From NCBI GenBank assembly GCA_019459325.1, contig JAIBFA010000091.1, positions 1-47,251 of the forward strand: a stretch of 47,251 nucleotides of DNA, read 5' to 3'. Below are positions 1-9,048 of this stretch, in pieces. This stretch comes from Thiobacillus sp. (GTDB lineage: Bacteria; Pseudomonadota; Gammaproteobacteria; Burkholderiales; Thiobacillaceae). A model generated the notes under the pieces. The model made no database searches. It was not told the origin of the DNA and saw only the letters and a program-made list of their open reading frames with translations. Numbering within the stretch: position 1 is the stretch's first letter; every line of letters begins with the position of its first letter. A program made the translations under genes and the position numbers.

Positions 1-994
1 GGGCGGCGGTGTGGAGTGCGAGGGCCTCCCCCTGGAGCATGCCGGGGGCGGGGGGCTGAGCCAGAGGGTTGCCGCGATGTCCGGACTCGCGACGCCCCTG
101 GAACTCGCCCAGGGCCGCCGCCGTGCGCACCCAGTAAAAGCGCCGCTTGGCCCACGACAGGCAAAACACGCTATGGAAACCGTATTCGGCCAGCTTCCGC
201 CACATATAGATCGGCACCGATCCGCCGCCGTAGATGCGTGCAGTCGAGCGGGTGCGCTGGTAGCTCTTTCTCAGCAGGTAGCCAAGCTGGAGGCGTTCGG
301 TGTCGACGTAGTGGTGTTGAACGATATCCGGCGCGTACTGGCAGCGTTCGCCACGCGCCAGGGCGCGCAGTACGTATTCGCTGTCCTCGCCGCCCCCCAG
401 ATCGTGGCCGCGCGGGCCAAGCTCGGTGGAAAACTGTCCGGCCAGTTCGAACACGCGCTGGCGCACGACCAGATTGCCGCCGCCGGGAATGGGCCCCGTC
501 TCGGCGGTGATGACTTTGGGGACGTCACCCTGGTCATAGCGCGGAACCGGAAGCGGGTAAATGCGGTAAGGGCCGTCGTCATGCACCCACGAAGGTTCGT
601 TGCCATCCCAATCGGGCAGGATCCTGCCGCAATACAGTCCCGCATCCGGCCAACGGGCGACTGCGCGTTCGATCGCCGTCAAATAGTTTTCGTCCACCCG
701 GTGGTCGTCGTCGACGAACGCGGTGAATTCCGTGTCGATTTGCGGGATGGCCTCGTTCAGCGCGTGGGATTTGCCCGGCGTGGCGACCTCGATTACCCGC
801 AGGGGGAGCCAGTTTTCGTCAGACTGCTGTGCCTGATACGCCGCCATGCGTGCAAGCGTATCGTCGGTGCAGGCATTGGCTGCCACCAGAATCCGCACCG
901 GCATGGCAGTCCGCGCCGCACTGTTTAGCGAGGCCAGTGCTTTTTGCAGCAGATCCGCACGGTTGTGCGTGCAGATGAGAACGGTGAGCGTCAT
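1..994 (-). CDS. Glycosyltransferase family 2, C-terminus cut by window edge
   Basis: The minus-strand frame is open from the ATG at 994 to base 1, giving 331 codons with no stop, so the C-terminus lies outside the window. The N-terminus reads MTLTVLICTHNRADLLQ, typical of a GT-A fold glycosyltransferase. An FVDDDHRVD segment supplies the DXD-type metal and nucleotide-sugar site, and a later GGGEDSEYVLRAL stretch matches the ED acceptor-side motif of GT2 enzymes. It presumably transfers a sugar in the cytoplasm during polysaccharide assembly. Its start overlaps the stop of the sulfotransferase by 4 nt (ATGA), so the two are co-translated. It resembles the broken GT2 at 17103-17992 in its CT(H/R)NRA start and ED region. 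Donor and acceptor are unknown. Confidence 0.88.
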   Translation of the reverse strand, partial: MTLTVLICTHNRADLLQKALASLNSAARTAMPVRILVAANACTDDTLARMAAYQAQQSDENWLPLRVIEVATPGKSHALNEAIPQIDTEFTAFVDDDHRVDENYLTAIERAVARWPDAGLYCGRILPDWDGNEPSWVHDDGPYRIYPLPVPRYDQGDVPKVITAETGPIPGGGNLVVRQRVFELAGQFSTELGPRGHDLGGGEDSEYVLRALARGERCQYAPDIVQHHYVDTERLQLGYLLRKSYQRTRSTARIYGGGSVPIYMWRKLAEYGFHSVFCLSWAKRRFYWVRTAAALGEFQGRRESGHRGNPLAQPPAPGMLQGEALALHTAA

Positions 995-1953
995 CGCTTG
1001 AACCGGGGATCCTTCGGATGGGGGTTCAAGCGAGCCATCACGCGTTGGTGTATTTCATTGATGGAGCGATCGAGCAGATTGAGCGGGCGCATCGGGTAGG
1101 CAAGTTCATAACCACAGGTCCGAAGCGTATCGCCCGCGATCGATTCAAAGGTTCGAATCTGCCGAGGCGTCATGCTGCTGCGCCATTTCTCGCGGTTGCT
1201 TTCCTGCAGGCCCTGTTTGAGCAAGGGCGTCTTGGTTTTTGGGTCCCGCGATTTCTGAAAATCGATCACTTTTTCGCTGAACTCTTCGCCGAGAAACGCA
1301 CAAAGTCCTCGCACAGAAGCGCCCGGCTCGCGCAGGATGTCTTCATAGCGCAGTTCAAAATACTGATGAGGCGCGAGCTGCTTGCCCGCGCCCTGCCCGG
1401 ATTCGACATAGCGTTTCCACAGCCGGGCACAGGCATCGGTATTGAACACACGGATGTCGGCTGCACGCTCGAGCATGGACAGCGCCGCATCCCGACCGTC
1501 GCGGATGATGTGCACCACCTGAGCGTCGGGATAGGCCGCCAGCAGGGTTGGAATGTGGTGGATGTAGTATGGGGTCTTGTCCAGCCAGCGTGTCTTGCCC
1601 TCACCCTCGGCATTGATGCGGAAGAGTGCGTCGAGTATATCCGACATGCGGGTTGCACCGCGCGCATGGATAGCCCTCGCCATTGCATCGACCTCGAATC
1701 TGACGCCGTGGAAGTCGGTGTCGAGAAATTCCGCCCACAGCCCGTGCATCTGCTCGAGCAGCAAGCGGACATTTTCGACGCGGGAAAGATCGCCATATCG
1801 GGCCTCGTCCCGCAGCAATGGAATGAAGAAATGCGACTCGCCGGTTGGCGACGAGATTCGGGGATGCGAGCGCAGCATCCGCTGCAACAGGGTGGTGCCA
1901 GAGCGCGGCGCGCCTACTACGAAAATCGGTCCGTTATGAGTCATCTTGTTCAT
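991..1953 (-). CDS. PAPS-dependent sulfotransferase
   Basis: The 320-aa protein has the two PAPS-binding signatures of the Sulfotransfer_3 family. The 5'-phosphosulfate loop is VGAPRSGTTLLQRM (about residues 13-26). The 3'-phosphate loop is VVHIIRDGRDAALSM (about 146-160), with KTRWLDKTP in between (120-128). There is no signal peptide or membrane segment, so it is predicted cytoplasmic. In this cluster it probably sulfates a sugar of a lipid-linked repeat unit or a related small acceptor. No convincing Shine-Dalgarno sequence precedes ATG 1953; ATG 1944 (residue 4) is an equally possible start. A 103-bp gap separates it from the upstream GT2, and its stop overlaps the next gene by 4 nt. The acceptor cannot be told from sequence. 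Confidence 0.9.
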   Translation of the reverse strand: MNKMTHNGPIFVVGAPRSGTTLLQRMLRSHPRISSPTGESHFFIPLLRDEARYGDLSRVENVRLLLEQMHGLWAEFLDTDFHGVRFEVDAMARAIHARGATRMSDILDALFRINAEGEGKTRWLDKTPYYIHHIPTLLAAYPDAQVVHIIRDGRDAALSMLERAADIRVFNTDACARLWKRYVESGQGAGKQLAPHQYFELRYEDILREPGASVRGLCAFLGEEFSEKVIDFQKSRDPKTKTPLLKQGLQESNREKWRSSMTPRQIRTFESIAGDTLRTCGYELAYPMRPLNLLDRSINEIHQRVMARLNPHPKDPRFKR

Positions 1954-2056
1954 CGTTATGTAGCCCGGGGGGCAAACCCGCTCGAAGCACTGGATAAGAC
2001 ACTATTTCTGTGTTGCGCAACGAATTATTGACTTGGCAAGTTTCAGTTTAGCGAAG

Positions 2057-3112
2057 TCAGGCAGTGTCCAGGCGTGGAATGTCTACAACGGCAATACGCT
2101 TTTTGACTGCATCACTTCGGGCCATGAATCCATGAAGTTTTTCCGCATCCACGGGCTCCGGCCGAATCCCTCGCCGAACGAGCCAGCCGCGACCGTAATA
2201 TCGCCCATACCACTGGAACCAGCTCATAAGCTGAAGGATGTTTGCATCAATCGCAGCTTCGCGATTGTGGCCGAACAACAGACCAAGATTAAGCGTGAAG
2301 AGCCGGAGTGCTTTGCGGGTCTTGCCCCGCACCTCCCACCACATTGTGCGCAGATTGAAGGACGGCTTCTTCACTTCGTATAGTGCCGGGTATTTCATAC
2401 ACATCAGATTCCAGCCGATGCCCATGCGGAAGCGCTGGTGGAGCAGCGCACGCAGGGAGGGTTCACCCGGTTCCCACATCAGGGCCGTGCGGTTGAATAC
2501 CAGCGTGTAGTCCGTGAGCAGGAACATGCGATAGCAGATTTCAACATCCGCGGCCTTGACGAAGCTTTCCTCAAAGCCGCCGATCTCGTCGAACACGCAC
2601 TTGCGGAAGGACGAGTTGGCGCCGTCGGCGAAGGGCATGAAGGGCAGATGGGTGCGATTGAGGGCCAGCAACGGCGACATGTAGTTGCTGCGTTCCTGAA
2701 AGTCGATCGCCACACCATCCGTCGTACGCAGGAGCTTGATTTCCCCCGCCACACAACCCGCTTCCGGGTGGGCGGTAAACGTCTCGACCACGGCGCGGAT
2801 CCAATAGGGTTCGGCGCGACACGATAGGTCGGAGGTGAGAATGAACTCACCACGGGCGGCTGCGACGCCCGTGTTCAGCGCTCGCGCACGGCCTTTTTCC
2901 TTGCGTTGCAAAGCGATCATGCCGGCCGCACGGGCGCGCTCGAACGTGTCGTCGGAAGAGCCGTTATCTACCACGATGATCTCGAAGCGGTCGGCCGGAT
3001 AATCCTGCTTTCGCATGGCTTCGGCAAAACCTTGCACGTCTTCTGCGCAATTCAGTGCGGGAACGACGACGCTGACGAAGGGCAGGGTGGAGGAAACAGG
3101 TATTTCGATCAT
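2057..3112 (-). CDS. Glycosyltransferase family 2
   Basis: A 351-aa GT-A type enzyme. The nucleotide-binding part contains SVVVPALNCAE (about 14-24) and IIVVDNGSSDDT (45-56). The usual DXD is TSDLS (93-97), a degenerate form. The acceptor half has ANSSFRKCVFDEIGGFEES and KAADVEICYRM, the GG-F and E-D type motifs of GT2 proteins. There is no clear membrane segment. It probably adds one sugar of the repeat unit. It is flanked by longer gaps than most genes here (142 bp upstream, 103 bp downstream), so it may be transcribed partly on its own. Substrate unknown. Confidence 0.88.
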   Translation of the reverse strand: MIEIPVSSTLPFVSVVVPALNCAEDVQGFAEAMRKQDYPADRFEIIVVDNGSSDDTFERARAAGMIALQRKEKGRARALNTGVAAARGEFILTSDLSCRAEPYWIRAVVETFTAHPEAGCVAGEIKLLRTTDGVAIDFQERSNYMSPLLALNRTHLPFMPFADGANSSFRKCVFDEIGGFEESFVKAADVEICYRMFLLTDYTLVFNRTALMWEPGEPSLRALLHQRFRMGIGWNLMCMKYPALYEVKKPSFNLRTMWWEVRGKTRKALRLFTLNLGLLFGHNREAAIDANILQLMSWFQWYGRYYGRGWLVRRGIRPEPVDAEKLHGFMARSDAVKKRIAVVDIPRLDTA

Positions 3113-3254
3113 GGAAGCTCTAGTTTAAAGAAATAAATAGCCAATGACGTTGTCGAATGTCACGTGGTTAACGCAGAACTTGAGTCTGTAACGGCCGGCT
3201 GGCGCTACGTCTGCTATAGATATTCACGTGCCGCAACAGGCGACCATTTTTATA

Positions 3255-4400
3255 TTACCCATCCGCTGGGCCGCCTGCTGCCTTTATTTCAGGTGATGTT
3301 TTTTGGACTGCGCGGAGCGGATTAGACGGTAGCAATACCCGCCAATCCCGAACATGGCCGAATTCGATATAGCGATAGGAGAGCCAGCTGAAGACAAGAA
3401 GAACCCCCAGATAGACAAGGACTTCTAAAGGGCGAGTTATCGTCGGGCGCAACCCGGCGAGCAGTGGAACATGCCAAAGGTAGATGGAGTAGCACATCAT
3501 TCCAATAAGTTCCAACACCCATGACGAGCGCCAGACGAATGAGTTCACCCGGCTTCCCCATGCCAGCAAGCCCATAAGCAACAGGGCTGTGCCTAGTTGA
3601 AAGATCAGCGGGTACGCAGCATAAATCCATGGGGAAGAGGGGAATATGTCGATATCGAACAGTAAAGCAGCACTGGTCATGATAAAAAAACCAGCCACCG
3701 CTGAGCCGAAGGCGAAGGAAGCCGACCAGTTGGTCCATGTTGAGGTCTTGGCCCAGCTAAGGGCAATCCACATGCCGAGGGAAAATGTCCCGAGATGACC
3801 GAGAATACTGTTCGTTATCATGCGACTGTCAAGGCTATCGCCTGCCACCCGGGTGAGATAGGCAATAACGGACACCCAGAAAAACACGACCTTTGGCTTT
3901 GGTTTTAGAAACAGCAGCGCAAGTGCGGGGAAAAGAATGCAGTACCAAACCTCAATGCCAAGCGACCACAGGGGAGTATTCCCTGGTGGAGCGAAGTATT
4001 TCGGGAAGAAGTTGAACGTCAGCGTTGCCATGGCAAAGGCACGCTCTAAATTGTAGTGAGGCCAGAAATTTCCTAGGATGAAGAGCGCGACGAAGGTGGA
4101 AATATAGTAAAGCGGCAAGAGTCGTCGTGCGCGGTGGCGATAGAATTTTAAGGTGTCGCCCATCACCAGAAATTGACGCCTGCCCTGTGCATAGGGCAGA
4201 AAGAGAACGAAGCCAGATAGAACGAAAAACAGACTAACCCCAAGCCAGCCATGTGTCAGCCAAGTGCCAAGGAAATACGCGTAACCGTATTCTAGCCACC
4301 ATCCTTCCGGGTAAACACGGCCCCCGATCAAGTGGTGAAAAACGACAGCTAAAACGGCGACACCCCTCAGGATATCGAGAGCTCGATTTCTCTCCGCCAT
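3255..4400 (-). CDS. Membrane acyltransferase (acyltransferase 3 family)
   Basis: The 381-aa protein starts MAERNRALDILRGVAVLAVV, which fits the first membrane helix of the acyltransferase 3 (PF01757, OafA/NodX-like) family, followed by the family histidine in VVFHHLIGG (about 20-28). About ten hydrophobic helices follow, including LFFVLSGFVLFLPY. Members transfer acetyl or other acyl groups to sugars of surface polysaccharides at the inner membrane. The start at 4400 has a GAGG about 10 nt upstream. The gene and its flanks look visibly more AT-rich than the rest of the cluster, which may mean recent acquisition. The acyl group and acceptor are unknown. Confidence 0.88.
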   Translation of the reverse strand: MAERNRALDILRGVAVLAVVFHHLIGGRVYPEGWWLEYGYAYFLGTWLTHGWLGVSLFFVLSGFVLFLPYAQGRRQFLVMGDTLKFYRHRARRLLPLYYISTFVALFILGNFWPHYNLERAFAMATLTFNFFPKYFAPPGNTPLWSLGIEVWYCILFPALALLFLKPKPKVVFFWVSVIAYLTRVAGDSLDSRMITNSILGHLGTFSLGMWIALSWAKTSTWTNWSASFAFGSAVAGFFIMTSAALLFDIDIFPSSPWIYAAYPLIFQLGTALLLMGLLAWGSRVNSFVWRSSWVLELIGMMCYSIYLWHVPLLAGLRPTITRPLEVLVYLGVLLVFSWLSYRYIEFGHVRDWRVLLPSNPLRAVQKTSPEIKAAGGPADG

Positions 4401-4461
4401 GGCGCCGTTTCCTCAGTCGTCCGGTTGACTCATCGCACTACAGCATATAAGTGAAGCAATT

Positions 4462-5235
4462 TCAGCCATGGAAGTGGGTGGCGATACGTCTGAAATAATA
4501 GTTGGCCAGGTCGGCGAGGGTGGCGCGGTTGGCGCCAAATTGCAGCTTGCGGCGGAAGCTTGCGAGGGTGTCGCTGCCATAAACATCAATGCGGCGCAGT
4601 GCGAAGAGGTCGGTTTGATGCCGGTTAAAGCCTGGCTCGGTTCCGCAGGCCGCAATGAAACCGGCCTTCTCCACGGCCTGACGCTCGCGCCCGCTCTGGG
4701 CGCCGTGTGGATAGGCGAACAGGGTAACGTCCGTTTCCAAGGCTTCGCTGAGAATACGGCGCGCATTGACGGTTTCGTCCGCCAGCGCTTCATCGCTGAG
4801 CTGGGTCATGGGTTTATGGTTCAGGGCATGGCAGCCTACCGTAACACCCGCGGCTTGAATTTCACGCAACTCATGGGCGTTCATGAGCTTGCGTTCAGGC
4901 CAGCCCTTGGCCTGCATCCAGGTATTGGTGCCGCCAAGCATGCCGGATACTGCGAATACGGTGGCGGGGATATGAAATTCGGTGAGGACCGGCAACGCAT
5001 TGCGCTGGAAGCACTCGAAGCCATCATCGAACGTCACCGCCACCGCATTGTCCGGTAGCTGGCCGCCTTGCTTTAAGGCCTGAACCATCGTGGCGAGGGG
5101 CATTGCAACGCTGCCCGAAGCGGCCAGATGTGCCATGTGCTCGCGAAAAACAGCAGGCGTAACACAGTAGCGGGACTCGGCTTCGTTAAGCGGCGTGTCC
5201 ACCGAGTGATACATCAGAATCAGGGCGCGGCTCAT
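4462..5235 (-). CDS. Polysaccharide deacetylase (NodB homology, CE4)
   Basis: A 257-aa protein with the CE4/NodB motifs. The catalytic and metal aspartates are in VTFDDGF (67-73), and the metal histidines are H136 and H140 in GCHALNH. The RxxxP-like motif is represented by LFAYPHG further on. It begins MSRALILMYHSV, usual for the XrtA/exosortase-type deacetylases found in such clusters, and has no signal peptide. It would remove N-acetyl groups from amino sugars. Its start overlaps the stop of the beta-propeller gene by 4 nt (ATGA at 5232-5235). Whether it acts on a lipid-linked intermediate or on finished polymer is open. Confidence 0.9.
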   Translation of the reverse strand: MSRALILMYHSVDTPLNEAESRYCVTPAVFREHMAHLAASGSVAMPLATMVQALKQGGQLPDNAVAVTFDDGFECFQRNALPVLTEFHIPATVFAVSGMLGGTNTWMQAKGWPERKLMNAHELREIQAAGVTVGCHALNHKPMTQLSDEALADETVNARRILSEALETDVTLFAYPHGAQSGRERQAVEKAGFIAACGTEPGFNRHQTDLFALRRIDVYGSDTLASFRRKLQFGANRATLADLANYYFRRIATHFHG

Positions 5236-6515
5236 GCGACCAGATCCCCTACATCCACTGCATACATCTGGCGGCTACCCTCGTGTACCGAATCGATGCA
5301 TATCTTATTGCCGTCACGGCTCCAGCGCGGATGCAGATCGCAGCGGATTTCCCCCCACCATTTCGACTTGGGCGAATGCAAGCGTGCGATATCGATGCGT
5401 TCACCCTCTGGCCACTTCACTAGCATCAGCGTGCGCTTGTCAAACCGGTCCGGATACGTGTCGTTAAGCACCCACTGCCTGTTGGGCGAGAAAGTGCAGT
5501 GGCCATCCTCCGTGAGCGTATCCTCGCCGAAAATTCCGATTCCACCATCGAGGCCCAGGTGCAGGAAATGGGGTTTTCCGGTTGCGGGGTCTGCGGCCCA
5601 GACCAGAATGGCATCGTCACCCAGCCAGTCGTAGTGGGAAATTTGTCCGGTGTCGAGCAGGCATCTTAGTTGCGATCCGTCGGGCCTGCAGAGGTAAAGG
5701 CGCACCTCCCAACCCTTGCTGCCGGTTGTCCAGATATGAAAGAAGGCGATCCATAACCCCCCCCGGCTAGGCTGGATATGATTGATGTAATGAAACCCGC
5801 CCTGCATGGAAGGCTTCGGGTTCAGCGCGGCCAAGCGGTCCAATGAGACGATCAGCTGGCTTTCGCCCGAGTTTAGGCCAATAGCCCAGATACCGTCTTG
5901 TGCGGGATTGGGGTCGTTTTCGAATGGATCTCGCAAACCTGCGTACCCATAGCCAGGCCGATGCACCGCAAGCCGAGAAAAGTTAATCGAGAAGGCCGTT
6001 TTTCCATCCGGCAGCACGGCGTATAGGGGGCGGTCATAAACAGCGATTTCAGCGCCGCTGGTGTCGCGCACGATGCCTACATGCTGATCGTTTCGCCTGT
6101 CATTATGAATCAGGAGTTTTTCCGGATCGGCCGGGTGCCACTGTAGCAAGGCGCCCTGCTGCCAGTTCCACGCGGCCGTTTCTGCCAGGGGCTGGAACAG
6201 ATTGTTATCGTGCGTATGAACGACGCCTACGGTGACCCGGTCATCAGCTTTGGGTGCGCGGTCGTTGAAGCCGGCTTCCTGTGCGAGGACCAAGGACTGC
6301 GAGGAATTCCATGGCGTCTTGTCGTAGTAGCCGAAAAAATGATGCCGGGGCCCGCCGGTCAGAGGCAGGACGCGGTCACGAATGTTTCCCAAATGGAGGA
6401 ATCTGTACAGGCCTGGAAAATGATCGTTGGCTTTCTTTTCTGTCCACGTTTCCAGGGCATTCCGCACGCGCCATGGCAATTGGGAGCTTGCCAGGAATGA
6501 TTTGTAGAGCGTCAT
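5232..6515 (-). CDS. Cytosolic beta-propeller protein, TolB/oligogalacturonate-lyase-like, function unknown
   Basis: A 427-aa protein without signal peptide or membrane helix. Several repeats have the shape of WD40-like/TolB blades, such as DGHCTFSPNRQWVLNDT and DLHPRWSRDGNKICIDS near the C-terminus. Histidine-rich motifs stand out: RHHFFGYYDKTPW near residue 60, HYINHIQPS in the middle and ISHYDWLGDD later. The blade motifs and clustered histidines resemble the seven-bladed oligogalacturonate lyase family (PL22), which binds a metal through histidines. That is a distant, by-eye resemblance only. ATGA overlaps join it to the GT2 before it and the deacetylase after it, so it belongs functionally to polysaccharide synthesis or modification. 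I cannot assign a reaction. Confidence 0.7.
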   Translation of the reverse strand: MTLYKSFLASSQLPWRVRNALETWTEKKANDHFPGLYRFLHLGNIRDRVLPLTGGPRHHFFGYYDKTPWNSSQSLVLAQEAGFNDRAPKADDRVTVGVVHTHDNNLFQPLAETAAWNWQQGALLQWHPADPEKLLIHNDRRNDQHVGIVRDTSGAEIAVYDRPLYAVLPDGKTAFSINFSRLAVHRPGYGYAGLRDPFENDPNPAQDGIWAIGLNSGESQLIVSLDRLAALNPKPSMQGGFHYINHIQPSRGGLWIAFFHIWTTGSKGWEVRLYLCRPDGSQLRCLLDTGQISHYDWLGDDAILVWAADPATGKPHFLHLGLDGGIGIFGEDTLTEDGHCTFSPNRQWVLNDTYPDRFDKRTLMLVKWPEGERIDIARLHSPKSKWWGEIRCDLHPRWSRDGNKICIDSVHEGSRQMYAVDVGDLVA

Positions 6516-7489
6516 TGGAAACGGCGCCTATCCAATATCCCAATCAATCGCACGAAGGCGGCTTGGGGCAGGAAAAAGGCCGGGATCAGGTATTTCAGGT
6601 CGCCTCCCTTCCAACCACCCACCAGCAGTGATTTGCGAAAAATGTGCCAGGCAGTAGTCAGGTCGCGCTGCCAGTAGGCGTTATAGCCTCTACGCAGCAA
6701 CCCGCCGTCGATGAGCTGTTTGAGTTTGTCCTGGCTTAGGTGACTGACCAATTCGGGATTGGCCTTGACGAATTTCTTTTTGACGAGCCTCGAGTTCTCG
6801 GCCTGGATCCATTGCTTGGAGGTGATTTGCCCGACTCCATGATGGCGGTAGAACGCCATCACTTCAGGTACCAGCACAATGGGATGGGCGACTCCGATGC
6901 GAAGCCAGAGATCATAGTCCATGCAACTGGGCCAATGGGTGTCGAAACCACCGATCGTGGTGACAACTTCTCGCCGCACGAGCGCAGCATGAATCGGCCA
7001 GGGCGCGGCGGCACGCAAAAACGTTTCAGCCTTGTCGCCAGCCTCGTAGTCGGGCGGCACATAAGGGTTGCCCCGTCCACCTTGTACGCCGATATTTTGC
7101 CAGCCGCAGTAGGACAGCACAGCATTGGACTGTTCCAGGGCCGTGTGGAGTTTCTCGAGGCAGTCGCTGTCCCACCAGTCATCCGCATCCAGGAAGGCAA
7201 TGAACTTGCCGTCAGCATGCGTCAATCCGAAGTTTCGCGCTGGATAAGGGCCTTCGCGTTGCTGGAAAAGCAGCTTGATCCGACCTGGATGGGTTTTGGC
7301 CATCCGTTCCAGGATTTCCACGCTGTTATCGCTCGATCCGTCATCAATGACGATTAATTCCACGTTCGGATAGCTCTGGTTCATGACCGAGCTGAGCGCT
7401 TCCTCCAGAAAGGGGGCGGCGTTGTAGCAGGGCATGATGACTGAGATCAACGATTGATCTCGATTGTCTAAAGAAATCTCGCTACTCAT
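6512..7489 (-). CDS. Glycosyltransferase family 2
   Basis: A 325-aa GT2 enzyme. LISVIMPCYNAAPFL opens the GT-A fold, VELIVIDDGSSDNS follows, and FLDADDWWDSDCL contains the DXD. The acceptor region has SCMDYDLWLRIG. The frame is open further upstream to 7609, but that would run 88 bases into the flippase gene. The ATG at 7489 is preceded by AGAGGA about 9 nt upstream, so it is taken as the start. The stop overlaps the propeller gene by 4 nt. It probably adds a sugar of the repeat unit; donor unknown. Confidence 0.9.
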   Translation of the reverse strand: MSSEISLDNRDQSLISVIMPCYNAAPFLEEALSSVMNQSYPNVELIVIDDGSSDNSVEILERMAKTHPGRIKLLFQQREGPYPARNFGLTHADGKFIAFLDADDWWDSDCLEKLHTALEQSNAVLSYCGWQNIGVQGGRGNPYVPPDYEAGDKAETFLRAAAPWPIHAALVRREVVTTIGGFDTHWPSCMDYDLWLRIGVAHPIVLVPEVMAFYRHHGVGQITSKQWIQAENSRLVKKKFVKANPELVSHLSQDKLKQLIDGGLLRRGYNAYWQRDLTTAWHIFRKSLLVGGWKGGDLKYLIPAFFLPQAAFVRLIGILDRRRFQ

Positions 7490-7521
7490 GAACCCAGTTC
7501 CTCTTCTTTGTGTGCTCGGCG

Positions 7522-8988
7522 TTAGGGATGTTGCCTGGACAGTTTGAGCTGGATTTTCCAGCGGTTCACTTCGCTGGCAAGTGCTGGAATGGGCAGAAAC
7601 AGAAAACATGCGGCATATACCAGAGCGCCCACTGCCGCCATGCTGGCTACATAAAGTGCATCGATTGATTTGATATGCGACGGTATCAGCATTTCGGCGA
7701 GCATCAATGCTGTCAGCAAAAGGGCATTGAGCACCATGGCAGGCAGGAAGGCGAGTGCCAGATCAAGCCAATCAGCCCTGAGTGACCGCTTCGCGAGCCA
7801 GAACATATGTATGCTCATGTACAACTTCGACACCACAATTCCAGCTGCAACGCCTTCCAAACCGTAGGGCAGCCCGATCAGAATCGCAACAATTGCGACG
7901 CCTATCATTATGACTTGAGCCAGCAATTCCTTGTTTAGCCAGCTACGTGCAGCCAGGACGGCACCGGACAGGTTCTCGATCATCATCAGCGGTGCGGCCA
8001 AACTGAGAATCACCAGCGGTGCAGCCGAATCGGCCCAGCGGTGACCAAAAAGCAAGACCACCAGGGGTTCGGCCAGCCACAAGAAACCGATATAAAATGG
8101 CAGGCCATAAACCGCTACTAGCGTCAGGCTGCGAAAAAACAGATAGCGGGATTTGTCCAGATTGTCTTGTTCCTTGGCCAGTGCGCGGAATAGCACTTCA
8201 TACACGGAACCTGTGATGAAGCTATGAGGCCGCCCCGCCAGGCTCTCGGCCTTGTTGAATAGGCCCACTCCGTCAGGCCCCACGCTGCGTGACAGAATAA
8301 AAGTAGGCAATTGGCCGCGTATGTATCGGATGATGTTGTTGCTGGAAGCCAGCAAGCCGTAGCGCATCAACTCGCCTGCGCGTGCGAAATCAAGACAGAT
8401 ACCCGGACGCCAGCGCGCGTACCAGGCAAATTGCAGCGCACCGGCCACGCCGCTAAACAGCCCGGCCAGAATCAGGCTCCATGGACCATAACCCAGCCAA
8501 GCCATGCTCAATGCAATGCTGTTGTACACCACCAGGTTGCTCAGCTGGACGGCCGTCTTTGCCTTGAAGCGCATGTCACGGTGCAGCATGTTGCTGGGCA
8601 CGTTGAAAAACGGCCGAACGAGAAAAGACAGCGCGGCGACCCGCAGCAGGTCGGCATAGAAGGGGTTGTCGTACCAGCGGCCGAACCAGGGTGCGATGGC
8701 GAAGAAAAAGCCGACGATCACCAGTCCGATCAGAAATTGCAGCGTGAACAGCAAATCGAAATCACGTTTGCTGGCTTCCTTGGCGCGTACGATGGCCTGG
8801 CCCATGCCACCGCCGGCGACGAAGCCGGCCAGGTTGGTGAAGACGAGTATGGTCGCCACCATGCCGAATTCGGCCGGCATCAGGAGGCGTGCAAGAATCA
8901 GCCCCAGGGCAAAGTTGATGACCTGGCTGCCGGTGTTGCCGATGAATACCCACTTGGCACCGTGGCGGATGGTGTTTCCGAGACTCAT
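7522..8988 (-). CDS. Polysaccharide flippase, Wzx/WzxC type
   Basis: A 488-aa integral membrane protein with about 12-14 hydrophobic helices. It starts MSLGNTIRHGAKWVFIGNTG, the amphipathic beginning characteristic of WzxC-like members of the MOP exporter family (PF13440 type). Such proteins flip undecaprenyl-linked repeat units to the periplasmic side of the inner membrane. It indicates a Wzx/Wzy-style pathway, though no polymerase is in the window. The gene lies 52 bp after gtrB and has its own near-consensus sigma-54 promoter at 9033-9048. It is 32 bp ahead of the next GT2. Confidence 0.9.
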   Translation of the reverse strand: MSLGNTIRHGAKWVFIGNTGSQVINFALGLILARLLMPAEFGMVATILVFTNLAGFVAGGGMGQAIVRAKEASKRDFDLLFTLQFLIGLVIVGFFFAIAPWFGRWYDNPFYADLLRVAALSFLVRPFFNVPSNMLHRDMRFKAKTAVQLSNLVVYNSIALSMAWLGYGPWSLILAGLFSGVAGALQFAWYARWRPGICLDFARAGELMRYGLLASSNNIIRYIRGQLPTFILSRSVGPDGVGLFNKAESLAGRPHSFITGSVYEVLFRALAKEQDNLDKSRYLFFRSLTLVAVYGLPFYIGFLWLAEPLVVLLFGHRWADSAAPLVILSLAAPLMMIENLSGAVLAARSWLNKELLAQVIMIGVAIVAILIGLPYGLEGVAAGIVVSKLYMSIHMFWLAKRSLRADWLDLALAFLPAMVLNALLLTALMLAEMLIPSHIKSIDALYVASMAAVGALVYAACFLFLPIPALASEVNRWKIQLKLSRQHP

Positions 8989-9032
8989 TTCTCAGGGCTA
9001 TTGGACATGAAACGATTAACGGGAAAATCAGG

Positions 9033-9048
9033 AGCAAATTTCATGCCA
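9033..9048 (-). promoter_or_regulatory. Candidate sigma-54 (-24/-12) promoter before the flippase gene
   Basis: Read on the minus strand the site is TGGCATG-AAAT-TTGCT. Against the RpoN consensus TGGCACG-N4-TTGCW it has one mismatch, and the GG-N10-GC spacing is exact. It sits on the stop codon of gtrB (the TGA is part of the -24 block). Transcription would start near 9022, giving a leader of about 34 nt before the flippase ATG at 8988. Read directly from the sequence; function is inferred. Confidence 0.6.
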
